DNA from: Bacteroidales bacterium
Lineage (GTDB): Bacteria > Bacteroidota > Bacteroidia > Bacteroidales > B18-G4
Length of the DNA stretch: 14,242 bases
Direction of reading: 5' to 3'
Assembly (NCBI GenBank): GCA_023132505.1
Contig: JAGLYE010000017.1
Location: forward strand, 1 to 14,242
Of this stretch, positions 1-7,056 are shown piece after piece (within the stretch, counting starts at the first letter, position 1; each line of letters starts with the position of its first letter). The translations under genes and the position numbers were made by a program. A model generated the notes under the pieces. That model was given only the letters and a program-made list of their open reading frames with translations, was not told the DNA's origin and searched no databases.

Positions 1-125
1 GCGTAGGAGGGTCAACCGTCAACTGGTACCCCGAGAACATTATCACTATTTCTGCGTATAAATATTTTAGTATTAATATTAGTGCGTCAAAGTCCCTGTT
101 TATGCATACTTTACGGAAATTCGAT

Positions 126-133
126 TACATTTG
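126..133 (+). promoter_or_regulatory. Bacteroidota-type -7 box upstream of wza
   Basis: TACATTTG matches the TAnnTTTG -7 consensus of the Bacteroidota housekeeping sigma factor. It lies 31 bases before the ATG at 165, giving a short leader. A possible weak -33 element is TGTTTA near 97-102, but its spacing is long. The rest of 1-164 is AT-rich and contains no gene I can support; the preceding gene, if any, lies outside the window. Confidence 0.5.
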
Positions 134-164
134 CAGGGCTTAAGGCCAACATAAGGTATTACCG

Positions 165-935
165 ATGAGAAGAAATAAATTCCTATTACTGATATTATTT
201 ACCGGACTATTGCTGGCTTCTTGCGTTCCTCAGAAGAAAATACTGTATTTACAGGATATCCCGAAGGATGATTCAACCACAACCTTTGTAAATGATCGCT
301 CCCTGAGCTATAAGGTTCAACCGGGAGATAACCTGTATATTAAGATCAACAGCCTTGAAGAAAAATCAACAACATACTTTAATGAGGTAAGCGGATCCAG
401 TAGTAGTACAGGTGGTTCAAACTTATATCTGAACAGCTACCTGGTAAATGACACTGGCTATTTTCACTTTCCCTCACTGGGGTATATTTACGTAAAAGAC
501 CTTACGACGGAAGGTATCCAACTCAAACTTGAAAAACGGCTGGCCGAATACCTGGTAAATCCGGTAGTGATAGTACGCCTGGCAAGCTTCAGGATCACTT
601 TGCTTGGAGAGTTCAAGAACCCCGGGAAATACGATGTTTACCAGAGCAATATTAACATTTTTGAAGCCGTATCAATGGGTGGCGACATGACGGATTTTGC
701 CAAGCGTAATAAAATTGCCATCATCAGGCAAACAACTAATGGGTCGGAACTCATCAGGGTAAACATGAATGATAAACATATTCTTGAATCCGATTATTTT
801 TATCTGCTCCCCAACGATATTGTATATGCGGAGCCGATCAAGGCCAAGCAGTTTGTTTCCACCCAATTCCCATACGGGCTGGTGTTCTCCGTCCTTTCGA
901 CCATATTATTGTTATATGCATTCATTATAAACTAA
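165..935 (+). CDS. wza: Wza-like polysaccharide export lipoprotein
   Basis: Outer-membrane polysaccharide export protein (OPX family), forming the exit channel for capsule or exopolysaccharide together with the inner-membrane Wzc protein encoded next. The 256-residue product starts with a lipoprotein signal peptide whose lipobox LLASC puts the lipidated cysteine at residue 20. A Poly_export domain covers roughly 46-138, followed by an SLBB domain from about 141 (ITLLGEFKNPGKY) to 222. A hydrophobic helix at about 232-255 ends the protein. That C-terminal helix corresponds to the outer-membrane-spanning helix of Wza. The protein is much shorter than E. coli Wza (379 residues), with one SLBB domain instead of several, as is usual in Bacteroidota. 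Only 9 bases separate its stop from the wzc start, so the two genes very likely form an operon. The start at 165 is supported by the immediate signal peptide. Confidence 0.9.
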   Translation: MRRNKFLLLILFTGLLLASCVPQKKILYLQDIPKDDSTTTFVNDRSLSYKVQPGDNLYIKINSLEEKSTTYFNEVSGSSSSTGGSNLYLNSYLVNDTGYFHFPSLGYIYVKDLTTEGIQLKLEKRLAEYLVNPVVIVRLASFRITLLGEFKNPGKYDVYQSNINIFEAVSMGGDMTDFAKRNKIAIIRQTTNGSELIRVNMNDKHILESDYFYLLPNDIVYAEPIKAKQFVSTQFPYGLVFSVLSTILLLYAFIIN

Positions 936-944
936 GCATTCCGG

Positions 945-3368
945 ATGAGTGAACAGGAAAACATATATAACCCTGATTTAAGAGAGGAGTCTGTTGATTA
1001 TAAGGCCATCTTCCTGAAATTTTTCAGGTACTGGTATTTCTTTGTTATATCAATTATTATCGCCCTGGCCATTGCTTATTTTTTCAATAAGTTTACCACC
1101 CCGGTTTATGAAATATCATCCAGGATGCTGGTCAAAGACCCTCAGAAGGTGGACCCCCAGACTATGATCGGGATGGGTACCTATGGCAGGGCCCAGAATA
1201 ACATCCAGAACGAGATCGTAGTCATCAAATCATATACTGTCGTTAACAGGACCATTAAAAAGCTTGATTTTTATGTTTCTTATTATATTGAAGAGAGCTT
1301 TAAAACCACGGAGTTATATAAGATCAGCCCCATTCAGGTAATTTTTGATTCCCTGGTACCGCAACCCACAGGGCTGGACTTTTACCTGAATCCTATTAAC
1401 GATAATACCTTTGAACTGACAGTCACAGGGGAAAACATCAGGTACTACAATTATACTGCGCATAATGTGGTGCCGGATATGTCGCTGCCACTGCTGGAGT
1501 ATAATGAAACCCATAGCTATGGAGAAAAAATTGCAACGCCTTATTTTTCCTTTACGGTTATAAAAACACCTTTGTACGATCCCGATCACAGTAAGTCTAA
1601 TGATTACAGGTTTCTGTTCAACAATATCGATTACCTGACCAGGTTTTACCGTAGTGTAAGTGTTGACCCCATTGCCCAGAATTCTTCTATCATCCGGCTG
1701 GCATTGCGTGGCACCAACATAAATAAAATGGCTGATTTCCTCAATATGGTGATGAAGGAATACCTGATCATTGAGCTGGAAGACAAAAACAAAACCTCAG
1801 AGAACACCATTGCTTTTATCGACCGTGAATTGGAAATACTGGAAGATTCCCTAAAAAATTCAGAGACAGACCTGCGGAATTTTATGACCAGGAACAAGGT
1901 GATGAACCTTGAAACACAGACGGATTTTTATTTCTCCAATTTATATGAACTGCAGAATGAAAAGGCTGCTATGCTTGTAAAAGCCAGGTATTACGACCAC
2001 CTTAAAGATTATATCATTAAGGATGAGGGGGATATGCTTATTCCCCCATCTTCAGGCATTGATGATGAAGTGATAAGCGGGCAGATACAAAATCTGATAA
2101 CCTTATATACCGAACGGGTGGAACTCCTGTCTTCATCTACTGAAAAAAATCCTTTCCTCAAAAGCTTAAATGAAAAGATAGAGCTTGCCAAGAAAACCCT
2201 GCTGGTGAGCATCAAAAATATTATCAGCACCTCCGATATCACCATAAAGTCTATTGATGAGCGGATCGATGATCTTTATGCGAAGATCGGTGACCTTCCC
2301 GGTCTCGACCGGGAATTTTTCAATATCCAACGACAATTCGGGATCAAGAACTCATTATATACCTTTTTGCTTCAAAAACGTTCAGAGGCGCAGATACGCC
2401 TGGCATCCACATTTCCCGATTCAGAGATTATCGATTTTGCCATGAACGAAGGGCAAAGCCCGGTAACACCAAAGAAGAGTTTCAATTACATGATAGCCCT
2501 GTTTTTCGGCTTTATCATTCCCTTCCTCTTCATCTTCCTGCGAGACTATCTGAACGATAAGATCATTGATAAAAAGGATGTGGAAAAATTGACAAAATAT
2601 CCCATCATTGGTCATATTTTGCATAGTACCAAGCTGACGAACCTGGTGGTTTTGGGCTCACCGAAATCTTCCATTGCAGAATCCTTCCGTTTGATCCGGA
2701 CCAACCTGCAGTTTATGGCAAAGGGCAAAGAAAAGCAATGCATCCTGATTACCTCCGACATGGTCAGCGCCGGTAAGACTTTTGTATCCATCAACCTTTC
2801 TACCATCTTTGCCATGTATGGCAAAAAAACGCTTTTGATAGGGTTCGACCTTCGTAAGCCGAAGATATATCAGGATTTTGGTTTGACCAATACAGTAGGG
2901 CTCAGCTCTTATCTTATTAATAAAAGTTCTCTGGAAGAGATCATACAGGCCTCTCCTGTTGAAAACCTGGATGTGATCATGGCGGGTCCTGTACCACCCA
3001 ATCCCTCAGAACTCATTGCAACAGAAAAAACCGATGAACTCTTCAACAATCTGAAAGAAATTTACGACTTCATCATCATCGACACGCCTCCGATAGGATT
3101 GGTCACCGATGCTTTCCTCCTGATGAAATATACCGACAACAATCTCTTTGTCGTGCGTCAGGGCTATACAAATAAAAAGGTGTTTGCTTCTATTATTCAG
3201 GATATCGAAAACCGGGATCTCCCCCGTATCAGTATTCTTATTAATGATGTAAAACTTAGCAAATCATCCTATGGTTATGGCTATGGCTATGGTTATGGCT
3301 ACGGCTACTATACCGACGATCGTGATATGGAAAAGCCAGGCATGGTGAAGCGGATTCTTAAGGGGTAA
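945..3368 (+). CDS. wzc: Wzc-like chain-length regulator and BY-type tyrosine kinase
   Basis: Inner-membrane polysaccharide co-polymerase fused to a bacterial tyrosine (BY) kinase, controlling polymer length and export with the Wza-like partner encoded just upstream. The 807-residue product has a Wzz domain with a first membrane helix at about 30-50, a long periplasmic region with coiled-coil-like stretches (about 270-480), the proline motif SPVTPKK at 505-511, and a second membrane helix at about 515-535. The cytoplasmic kinase domain follows. It has Walker A SDMVSAGKT (604-612), Walker A' with LLIGFDLRKP (Asp635), and Walker B FIIIDTPP (Asp713). The first Asp of the usual A' motif is replaced by Gly. 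The C-terminus has a tyrosine cluster of eight Tyr alternating with Gly, the expected autophosphorylation tail. Kinase and transport parts are in one chain, as in Gram-negative Wzc. Confidence 0.93.
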   Translation: MSEQENIYNPDLREESVDYKAIFLKFFRYWYFFVISIIIALAIAYFFNKFTTPVYEISSRMLVKDPQKVDPQTMIGMGTYGRAQNNIQNEIVVIKSYTVVNRTIKKLDFYVSYYIEESFKTTELYKISPIQVIFDSLVPQPTGLDFYLNPINDNTFELTVTGENIRYYNYTAHNVVPDMSLPLLEYNETHSYGEKIATPYFSFTVIKTPLYDPDHSKSNDYRFLFNNIDYLTRFYRSVSVDPIAQNSSIIRLALRGTNINKMADFLNMVMKEYLIIELEDKNKTSENTIAFIDRELEILEDSLKNSETDLRNFMTRNKVMNLETQTDFYFSNLYELQNEKAAMLVKARYYDHLKDYIIKDEGDMLIPPSSGIDDEVISGQIQNLITLYTERVELLSSSTEKNPFLKSLNEKIELAKKTLLVSIKNIISTSDITIKSIDERIDDLYAKIGDLPGLDREFFNIQRQFGIKNSLYTFLLQKRSEAQIRLASTFPDSEIIDFAMNEGQSPVTPKKSFNYMIALFFGFIIPFLFIFLRDYLNDKIIDKKDVEKLTKYPIIGHILHSTKLTNLVVLGSPKSSIAESFRLIRTNLQFMAKGKEKQCILITSDMVSAGKTFVSINLSTIFAMYGKKTLLIGFDLRKPKIYQDFGLTNTVGLSSYLINKSSLEEIIQASPVENLDVIMAGPVPPNPSELIATEKTDELFNNLKEIYDFIIIDTPPIGLVTDAFLLMKYTDNNLFVVRQGYTNKKVFASIIQDIENRDLPRISILINDVKLSKSSYGYGYGYGYGYGYYTDDRDMEKPGMVKRILKG
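3270..3311 (+). repeat. Gly-Tyr dipeptide repeat in the Wzc tail
   Basis: Fourteen codons encode six consecutive Tyr-Gly pairs followed by Tyr-Tyr, built from TATGGT/TATGGC hexamers. Eight tyrosines in a flexible strip form the probable autophosphorylation cluster of the kinase. The near-identical hexanucleotide units could expand or contract by slipped-strand replication without a frameshift. Confidence 0.85.
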
Positions 3369-3413
3369 ACATTGTCCATTCTGCATTTCACATGTACCAT
3401 GTGTCTTTATCAT

Positions 3414-3452
3414 CCAGTCACATAGTCTTACAGTCACCCAGTCACATAGTCT
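3414..3452. repeat. Short tandem repeat between wzc and the permease gene
   Basis: The 15-base word CCAGTCACATAGTCT occurs at 3414-3428 and exactly again at 3438-3452, a 24-base period, with a partial CAGTCAC between them. A perfect 6-bp inverted repeat, CACATG-TAC-CATGTG, lies just before it at 3389-3403. The 88-base gap separates two convergent genes. No run of T follows the hairpin, so I do not call a terminator. The function is unknown. Confidence 0.75.
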
Positions 3453-3456
3453 CTTT

Positions 3457-5241
3457 TTAAGCCAGGTAATAGAAATAAAGGATGCTTACCGCTGTGATCC
3501 CGTAAAGTATCGTAAGCGGCAGGCCTATCTTCATGAAATCCTTAAATGCATACCCACCGGGGCCATATACCATGAGGTTGGTCTGGTATCCGATAGGTGT
3601 GATGAAATTTGCTGCTCCTGCAAATGCCACAATAAGAATGAAAGGAGTGGGGTCTATGACTCCCAGGTCTTGTGCTACGGTAATTGAGATCGGGAAGATC
3701 AATGCCACGGCAGCTTTGTTGGTAATGTAGGAAGCAAGCAGATTTGTGATAATGAAAATACCTGCAAGCAGGCCGATCACACCCAGCGGCTCCAGGGCTT
3801 TAATGAAATATATTGAAATCGCATGGGCCAGCCCTGTTTTTACCATGGCAATACCCAATGCCAGTGCCATGGCAATAATTATGGCCAGGTTCAGGTCAAG
3901 GCTTTTGTGTATATCTTTCGGTGAAGCGATCTTAAGGATCATCGCGATGATCAATAATGCAGTTAGGCCGAGAAACAGTGAAAGAATTCCAAAACCATAA
4001 AGCAATATTGCCAGTGCGGCTCCTCCAAGCAACACTGTCACTTTATACCATTCAAGCTTCCGGAAATCCTTGATCTTAGAGATCAGGTAGAAATCGAGGG
4101 TTTCAGATGAGAGCTTGTTGAAATCATCACCAACCAGTAACAGGAGTACATCACCGGCTTTAAGTTTTACCTCACCGATCTTACCACTGATCTTTTCACC
4201 GTTCCGGTGGATGGCAATGATGGCTGCATCATATTTCCCCCTGAAATTGGTTTCCTTTACTGTTTTTGAGATCAGGGTGGAGTTGTGAGAGATCACTATT
4301 TCCAGGACCTCGGTATGTGGCTTTTTCACAAACATACCAACCTGGGAAAGCTGCAAGCCGGAATCAGAGTCGATCATTTCAACGATAGTATGGGTATCCC
4401 CGGCAAAAAGAAGCGTATCCCCGTCAACGATCAGTGTTGCCGGTGAAACCGGCCTGATCACCTCCGACTCTCTGATGATCTCAGCCAGGAATAAGCCTTT
4501 CAGGTTACGGAGGCCTGCTTCCCCAACACTCTTTCCAACAATGTCAGAGCCCTTTCTGACAATAACCTCTACCATGTACTCTCTCGACTTGGCGGAAAAA
4601 TCTTCCATCGCATCCTTTCTGACAGGGAGCAATTTCTCGGCAAAAAATATCAGGTATATCATTCCGATAATGACCATCGGCACACCCACAATTGAGAAGT
4701 CAAACAGCCCCAGAGATCTAAATTCGGGGTATACCGTCTGGTCCTTAACCAGTCCATTTACAATCAGGTTGGTGGAGGTTCCGATCAAGGTAACACAACC
4801 GCCAAGAATAGCGACATAGGATAGCGGGATCAGCAGTTTGGATACCGCAATATTATTTTTTTTGCCCCAACGATATAAATAGGGCATCATAATAGCTACA
4901 AGGGGTGTGTTGTTGAGAAAAGCAGAAAAGCCGCCTACCAGGATGCCCATTCGCCAGATAAAACCTTTATATGATCTTGATTTTCTGAACATCCTGTCGA
5001 AAAGAACAGCTACCACCGAGGTCTTTCTGATCATATCCCCCAAGATCAGCAGTAACAGGATAATGGCAATCTGTTCATTCGCAAAACCCAGCATAATTTC
5101 CTTGGGCGTAAGGACGCCGAACAGGCCAAGAACAATCACCCCTGTTGCAAAAGTAAAACCAGGACCCATGATCCCACGGTACAGGGAAACAATGATGAAA
5201 AGGAGGACAATTAAGACAAGAATAGTATCCAGGTAGTTCAT
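3457..5241 (-). CDS. SLC13-family anion permease with two RCK_C domains, probable sulfate importer
   Basis: Inner-membrane sodium- or proton-coupled anion transporter of the SLC13/DASS (ArsB/NhaD superfamily) type, 594 residues. It has two inverted membrane halves separated by a soluble insert. The first half carries FLNNTP (about 108-113) and GTSTNL (154-159); the second carries SYITNKAA (504-511) and GYQTNL (551-556). These paired S/T-N-T hairpin motifs bind sodium and substrate in the family. The insert contains two RCK_C (TrkA_C) domains at about 220-295 and 308-385, which presumably sense a ligand. This RCK_C-containing subfamily is often annotated as sulfate or di/tricarboxylate permease. 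The divergent cysC-cysD-cysN genes make sulfate the most likely substrate, but that is inferred from context; a dicarboxylate cannot be excluded from sequence alone. Confidence 0.85.
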   Translation of the reverse strand: MNYLDTILVLIVLLFIIVSLYRGIMGPGFTFATGVIVLGLFGVLTPKEIMLGFANEQIAIILLLLILGDMIRKTSVVAVLFDRMFRKSRSYKGFIWRMGILVGGFSAFLNNTPLVAIMMPYLYRWGKKNNIAVSKLLIPLSYVAILGGCVTLIGTSTNLIVNGLVKDQTVYPEFRSLGLFDFSIVGVPMVIIGMIYLIFFAEKLLPVRKDAMEDFSAKSREYMVEVIVRKGSDIVGKSVGEAGLRNLKGLFLAEIIRESEVIRPVSPATLIVDGDTLLFAGDTHTIVEMIDSDSGLQLSQVGMFVKKPHTEVLEIVISHNSTLISKTVKETNFRGKYDAAIIAIHRNGEKISGKIGEVKLKAGDVLLLLVGDDFNKLSSETLDFYLISKIKDFRKLEWYKVTVLLGGAALAILLYGFGILSLFLGLTALLIIAMILKIASPKDIHKSLDLNLAIIIAMALALGIAMVKTGLAHAISIYFIKALEPLGVIGLLAGIFIITNLLASYITNKAAVALIFPISITVAQDLGVIDPTPFILIVAFAGAANFITPIGYQTNLMVYGPGGYAFKDFMKIGLPLTILYGITAVSILYFYYLA

Positions 5242-5260
5242 AAGCTCACATTTCAGCTTA
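5241..5260 (-). promoter_or_regulatory. Inverted repeat touching the permease start codon
   Basis: TAAGCT and AGCTTA form a perfect 6-bp inverted repeat with an 8-base loop. On the minus strand the stem ends on the A of the ATG of the permease gene. In the mRNA it would form a small hairpin directly at the translation start, which could limit initiation. It may also be chance. Confidence 0.35.
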
Positions 5261-5305
5261 GGCCGACGGGACCTGTATTGGCTTTTATTATTGGGAAGTT
5301 TCTCT

Positions 5306-5313
5306 TACTTTTG
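5306..5313 (+). promoter_or_regulatory. -7 box for the cysCDN operon
   Basis: TACTTTTG matches TAnnTTTG and lies 26 bases before the cysC ATG. It is the best plus-strand promoter candidate in the 98-base intergenic region shared with the divergent permease gene. No convincing -33 box at the usual distance was found. Confidence 0.5.
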
Positions 5314-5332
5314 CAGAAATTTCCTGTGCATA

Positions 5333-5340
5333 CAAATATA
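5333..5340 (-). promoter_or_regulatory. Possible -7 box for the permease gene
   Basis: The minus strand reads TATATTTG, a full match to TAnnTTTG, overlapping the first base of cysC. Transcription from here would give a leader of roughly 85 bases for the permease mRNA and would run through the cysC promoter in the opposite direction. Confidence 0.35.
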
Positions 5341-5960
5341 TGGAAAAAGCGGACAATAATATTTACCCTGTCTTTAGTAAGATATTAAAGCGTTCAGACA
5401 AAGAAACGCTCCTAAATCAAAAGGGAAAGGTGATTTGGCTCAGTGGTTTATCCGGATCCGGGAAAACAACCATTGCCAAAGAGCTTGAAAAAGGGCTCCA
5501 CCAGAGAGGGTTTATCTGCCAGGTTCTGGATGGTGATAATATCAGATCAGGGGTTAATAATAACCTGGGCTTTTCCCTTGAAGACAGACTGGAAAATATC
5601 AGGAGGATCGCAGAAATTTCCAAGATATTCATTAACTGTGGTATCATCACAATCAATAGTTTTATCAGTCCGACCGAAAAGATCAGGGCAATCGCCAAAG
5701 AGATCATTGGTGCCAACGATTTTATCAGTGTATTTGTCAATGCCCCGGTATCGGTATGTGAGCAAAGGGATGTGAAAGGTCTCTATAAAAAGGCAAGGGC
5801 CGGGGAGATCAGGAATTTTACAGGTGTTGACACAGTCTTCGAGCCAATGGTAAATCCTGATATAGAATTACATACCGACAGGATGAGTGTTGCCGACTCA
5901 GTTAAAAAGATCATTGATCATGTGTTGCCGCTTATTTCCATGCACGGCAAAAAGGAATAA
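5340..5960 (+). CDS. cysC: Adenylylsulfate (APS) kinase
   Basis: Cytoplasmic enzyme phosphorylating APS at the 3' position with ATP to give PAPS, the second step of sulfate activation. The 206-residue product matches the length of E. coli CysC (201). It has the P-loop GLSGSGKT at 36-43, DGDN at 64-67, RSGVNNNLGFS at 69-79 for APS binding, the FISP segment with Ser110 at the site of the family's phospho-serine, and GLYKKARAGEIRNFTG in the lid region. It is a stand-alone kinase, consistent with the CysN here lacking a fused kinase domain. The stop is followed after 3 bases by the cysD ATG, so the two are co-transcribed and probably translationally coupled. The start is the ATG after the -7 box at 5306. 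Confidence 0.95.
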   Translation: MEKADNNIYPVFSKILKRSDKETLLNQKGKVIWLSGLSGSGKTTIAKELEKGLHQRGFICQVLDGDNIRSGVNNNLGFSLEDRLENIRRIAEISKIFINCGIITINSFISPTEKIRAIAKEIIGANDFISVFVNAPVSVCEQRDVKGLYKKARAGEIRNFTGVDTVFEPMVNPDIELHTDRMSVADSVKKIIDHVLPLISMHGKKE

Positions 5961-5963
5961 ACT

Positions 5964-6878
5964 ATGGAACAGATAAAGAAATATAACCTTAACCATTTAA
6001 GGGAACTCGAATCGGAATCGATTTACGTGCTGAGGGAAGTGGCTGCGCAGTTTGAAAAGCCTGCGCTGCTTTTTTCCGGGGGGAAAGATTCCATCATTCT
6101 TGTCCATCTCTCGGTGAAGGCTTTCTGGCCTGCCAAAATTCCTTATCCGCTTGTACATATTGACACGGGGCATAACTTTGGGGAAACCATTATCTTTCGT
6201 GATAAACTTTGCAAGGAGATAGATGCCCAGTTGATCGTTGGCTCTGTTCAGGAAACAATTGATGAAGGCAGGGCGGTAGAAGAAACCGGCTTTAATGCGA
6301 GCAGAAACCTGTTGCAAACCACAACCCTCCTTGATACTATAGAAAAATATAAATTTGATGCTGCCATTGGTGGCGGCCGCCGGGATGAAGAAAAAGCCAG
6401 AGCCAAAGAACGCTTCTTTTCCCATCGCGACGAATTTGGGCAGTGGGATCCTAAAAACCAGCGACCTGAACTCTGGAATATCTTCAATGGCAAGAAAAAT
6501 ATGGGAGAACACTTCCGTGTATTTCCCATCAGCAACTGGACAGAAATGGATGTGTGGCAGTACATTTATATGGAAAATATTGATATCCCACGTTTGTACT
6601 ACACTCACGAACGTGATGTTTTCCAGCGTGACGGTGTATGGCTGGCCGATGCACCTTTCATGATGAAAAAACCATCAGAAAAAGTTGAGCGATTAAGAGT
6701 CAGGTGCAGGACCATTGGCGACATCTCATGTACTGGGCTTACCATTTCGATGGCGGACTCACTGGAAGATATTATTCAGGAAATTGCTGCTACCAGGATT
6801 ACAGAAAGGGGAGGACGGGCCGATGACATGCGCTCGGATGCAGCCATGGAAGATCGGAAAAAAGAAGGGTATTTTTAA
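5964..6878 (+). CDS. cysD: Sulfate adenylyltransferase subunit 2
   Basis: Catalytic subunit of the heterodimeric ATP sulfurylase, forming APS from ATP and sulfate; the energy comes from GTP hydrolysis by CysN. The 304-residue product, close to E. coli CysD (302), has the PP-loop SGGKDS at 38-43, the HIDTGHNF segment, GGGRRDEEKARAKER, and the typical C-terminal end with RCRTIG, DISCTG and a final EDRKKEGYF. It belongs to the PAPS-reductase/PP-loop fold but is distinguished from CysH by this C-terminal region. It sits between cysC and cysN. Unlike the tight cysC-cysD junction, 178 bases of repeat-rich DNA separate it from cysN. Confidence 0.96.
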   Translation: MEQIKKYNLNHLRELESESIYVLREVAAQFEKPALLFSGGKDSIILVHLSVKAFWPAKIPYPLVHIDTGHNFGETIIFRDKLCKEIDAQLIVGSVQETIDEGRAVEETGFNASRNLLQTTTLLDTIEKYKFDAAIGGGRRDEEKARAKERFFSHRDEFGQWDPKNQRPELWNIFNGKKNMGEHFRVFPISNWTEMDVWQYIYMENIDIPRLYYTHERDVFQRDGVWLADAPFMMKKPSEKVERLRVRCRTIGDISCTGLTISMADSLEDIIQEIAATRITERGGRADDMRSDAAMEDRKKEGYF

Positions 6879-6881
6879 TCC

Positions 6882-6947
6882 TCCTTCGCGTTCCGCTTGC
6901 GCCACCGCTAAAGCTTTAGGCGGCACGCGGTCGGTGGACGAGAAGGA
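6882..6947. repeat. Imperfect palindromic repeat after cysD
   Basis: TCCTTC at 6882-6887 pairs with GAAGGA at 6942-6947. Inside is the near-palindrome CCGCTAAAGCTTTAGGCGG, flanked by GC-rich partly complementary sequence. It begins 4 bases after the cysD stop. Its base composition is clearly more GC-rich than its surroundings. It looks like a dispersed intergenic repeat rather than a gene. A terminator role is possible, but there is no T tract. Confidence 0.6.
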
Positions 6948-6948
6948 T

Positions 6949-7016
6949 ATGGTATAATTCCCCGTAGCTCTGCTGCGGAATTTTGAGTCCAGAGCTTGCT
7001 CTGGGGTTCATACCAT
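6949..7016. repeat. Nested inverted repeats resembling a three-way junction, before cysN
   Basis: An outer stem ATGGTAT (6949-6955) / ATACCAT (7010-7016) encloses two hairpins. The first pairs AATTCC (6956-6961) with GGAATT (6977-6982) and GTAGC (6964-6968) with GCTGC (6972-6976), with one G-T pair and a two-base bulge. The second is the perfect CCAGAGC-TT-GCTCTGG at 6989-7004. Together they could fold into a three-armed structure as RNA or extruded DNA. It lies in the cysD-cysN gap and is probably transcribed with them. The function is unknown; a dispersed repeat element is the simplest reading. Confidence 0.65.
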
Positions 7017-7056
7017 TGATTAAGGGTTTGTATAAATTATTGCAAACATTGGCATT

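Noticed and set aside
3..143. Open frame running in from the left edge
   Set aside because: It is AT-rich, has no recognisable protein signature and contains the -7 box of wza; an upstream gene tail cannot be shown.
5242..5339. S-box or other riboswitch upstream of the sulfate genes
   Set aside because: The leaders are too short and no conserved riboswitch core or terminator is visible.
5997..6608. 203-codon open frame opposite cysD
   Set aside because: It lies wholly antisense to a well-conserved enzyme, with no domain resemblance; a shadow frame.
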